Positions 63,701 through 64,000 of a DNA stretch of 64,000 nt are shown in pieces (position 1 is the stretch's first letter; each line of letters starts with the position of its first letter). Below the pieces are notes generated by a model. The model did not search any database. It was given only the letters and a program-made list of their open reading frames with translations, and was not told where the DNA came from. Location of the stretch: NCBI GenBank assembly GCA_019671135.1, contig JAHRHY010000012.1, forward strand, positions 1,550,001-1,614,000, in the 5' to 3' direction. This DNA comes from Linnemannia hyalina (lineage: Eukaryota > Mortierellomycota > Mortierellomycetes > Mortierellales > Mortierellaceae). Both the position numbers and the translations under genes were made by a program.

Positions 63701-64000
63701 AGTGTGTTGGAGGATGTGAACGTGTTGATGACCCCCGATAACGATGATGTTTCGTTGGTGGAGAAGGTATTGATCCCTGCACCCCAGCTCGTTTACGATG
63801 TTCCCGGTGTCGCCTATGTCGCCTACGAGAGAACCGTTCTCGACGACTACCCCGAATGTAAGTTTCTTCACCGTCTAGATTGTTTCGGAAATGCTCAAGT
63901 CATACATGGTCAATTGCTCCGGTACTAATTTAACCTTCTTCATAATAGGCACGTTCACGAACGAGCTCAAGTTTATTGTCAAGGATTGCGATCCTCAGAC
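60724..64000 (+). CDS. SEC21: Coatomer subunit gamma (COPI), 5' part
   Basis: Gamma-COP of the COPI coat, acting in Golgi-to-ER and intra-Golgi transport. Exons 60724-60757, 60919-61121, 61366-61524, 61631-62067, 62160-63067, 63171-63586, 63674-63857 and 63949 to the window edge, all in frame; about 797 codons visible. Landmarks: [72 protein letters not shown] and [14 protein letters not shown]. Then a Ser/Gly-rich hinge and the appendage start [20 protein letters not shown]. Extra ~25 residues ([19 protein letters not shown] region) are inserted after the EAQEA helix compared with the human protein as I remember it. The second exon has two in-frame acceptors 9 bases apart (60919 or 60928). 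The gene continues past 64000. Confidence 0.95.

Overview
The window is nuclear DNA of a filamentous fungus. Genes carry many short GT..AG introns with GTAAGT/GTATGT-type donors, 5' regions are CT-rich, and the proteins are typical fungal housekeeping types. A tepsin (AP-4 accessory) homologue, an EHD-like GTPase and a TMEM243 homologue, none of which I know from budding or fission yeast, suggest an early-diverging lineage. Mucoromycota and especially a Mortierella-like fungus is my best guess; this is inference, not a database match. Exon joins were worked out by eye from splice signals, reading frame and family conservation, so boundaries may be off by a few bases.

Layout. 0.6-6.15 kb: FIP1 (mRNA polyadenylation) converges on a tepsin gene. 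6.2-12.3 kb: left arm of a large diverged inverted duplication, holding a tandem array of ~575-bp monomers followed by a protein kinase gene. 12.3-17.4 kb: gene-poor, with a broken third kinase copy and a third, more diverged monomer array. 17.4-20.8 kb: two small secreted-protein genes flanking a beta-carbonic anhydrase. 22.2-26.7 kb: mitochondrial RNA polymerase, divergent from a PP2C phosphatase (27.7-30.3 kb). 32.0-41.4 kb: hotdog thioesterase, SIP5-like RING protein, L-threonine aldolase with a mitochondrial-type presequence, and an EHD-like GTPase with a C-terminal membrane anchor. 42.6-48.45 kb: right arm of the inverted duplication with the second kinase. 49.3-53.5 kb: decayed and small secreted-protein genes plus a PIF/Harbinger-type element, whose empty site is visible at 13.1 kb. 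55.2-64 kb: glutathione peroxidase-like enzyme, a RsfS/MALSU1-type mitochondrial ribosome factor, TMEM243, and the 5' part of coatomer gamma (SEC21/COPG), which runs off the window.

Biological reading. The housekeeping genes fall into loose themes: mitochondrial gene expression (RNA polymerase, ribosome silencing factor), membrane traffic (tepsin, EHD-like, COPI gamma), redox/CO2 metabolism (peroxidase, carbonic anhydrase) and signalling (PP2C, SIP5, kinases). They are interleaved with a fast-evolving accessory compartment. That compartment's recurring unit is a tandem monomer array lying 5' of a kinase gene, seen three times (two inverted, one broken). The most unusual signals are this array-kinase module, the ~30-kb-spaced inverted arms, the Harbinger insertion with its internal empty-site control, and the secreted Lys/Gly/His repeat protein at 20.3-20.8 kb.
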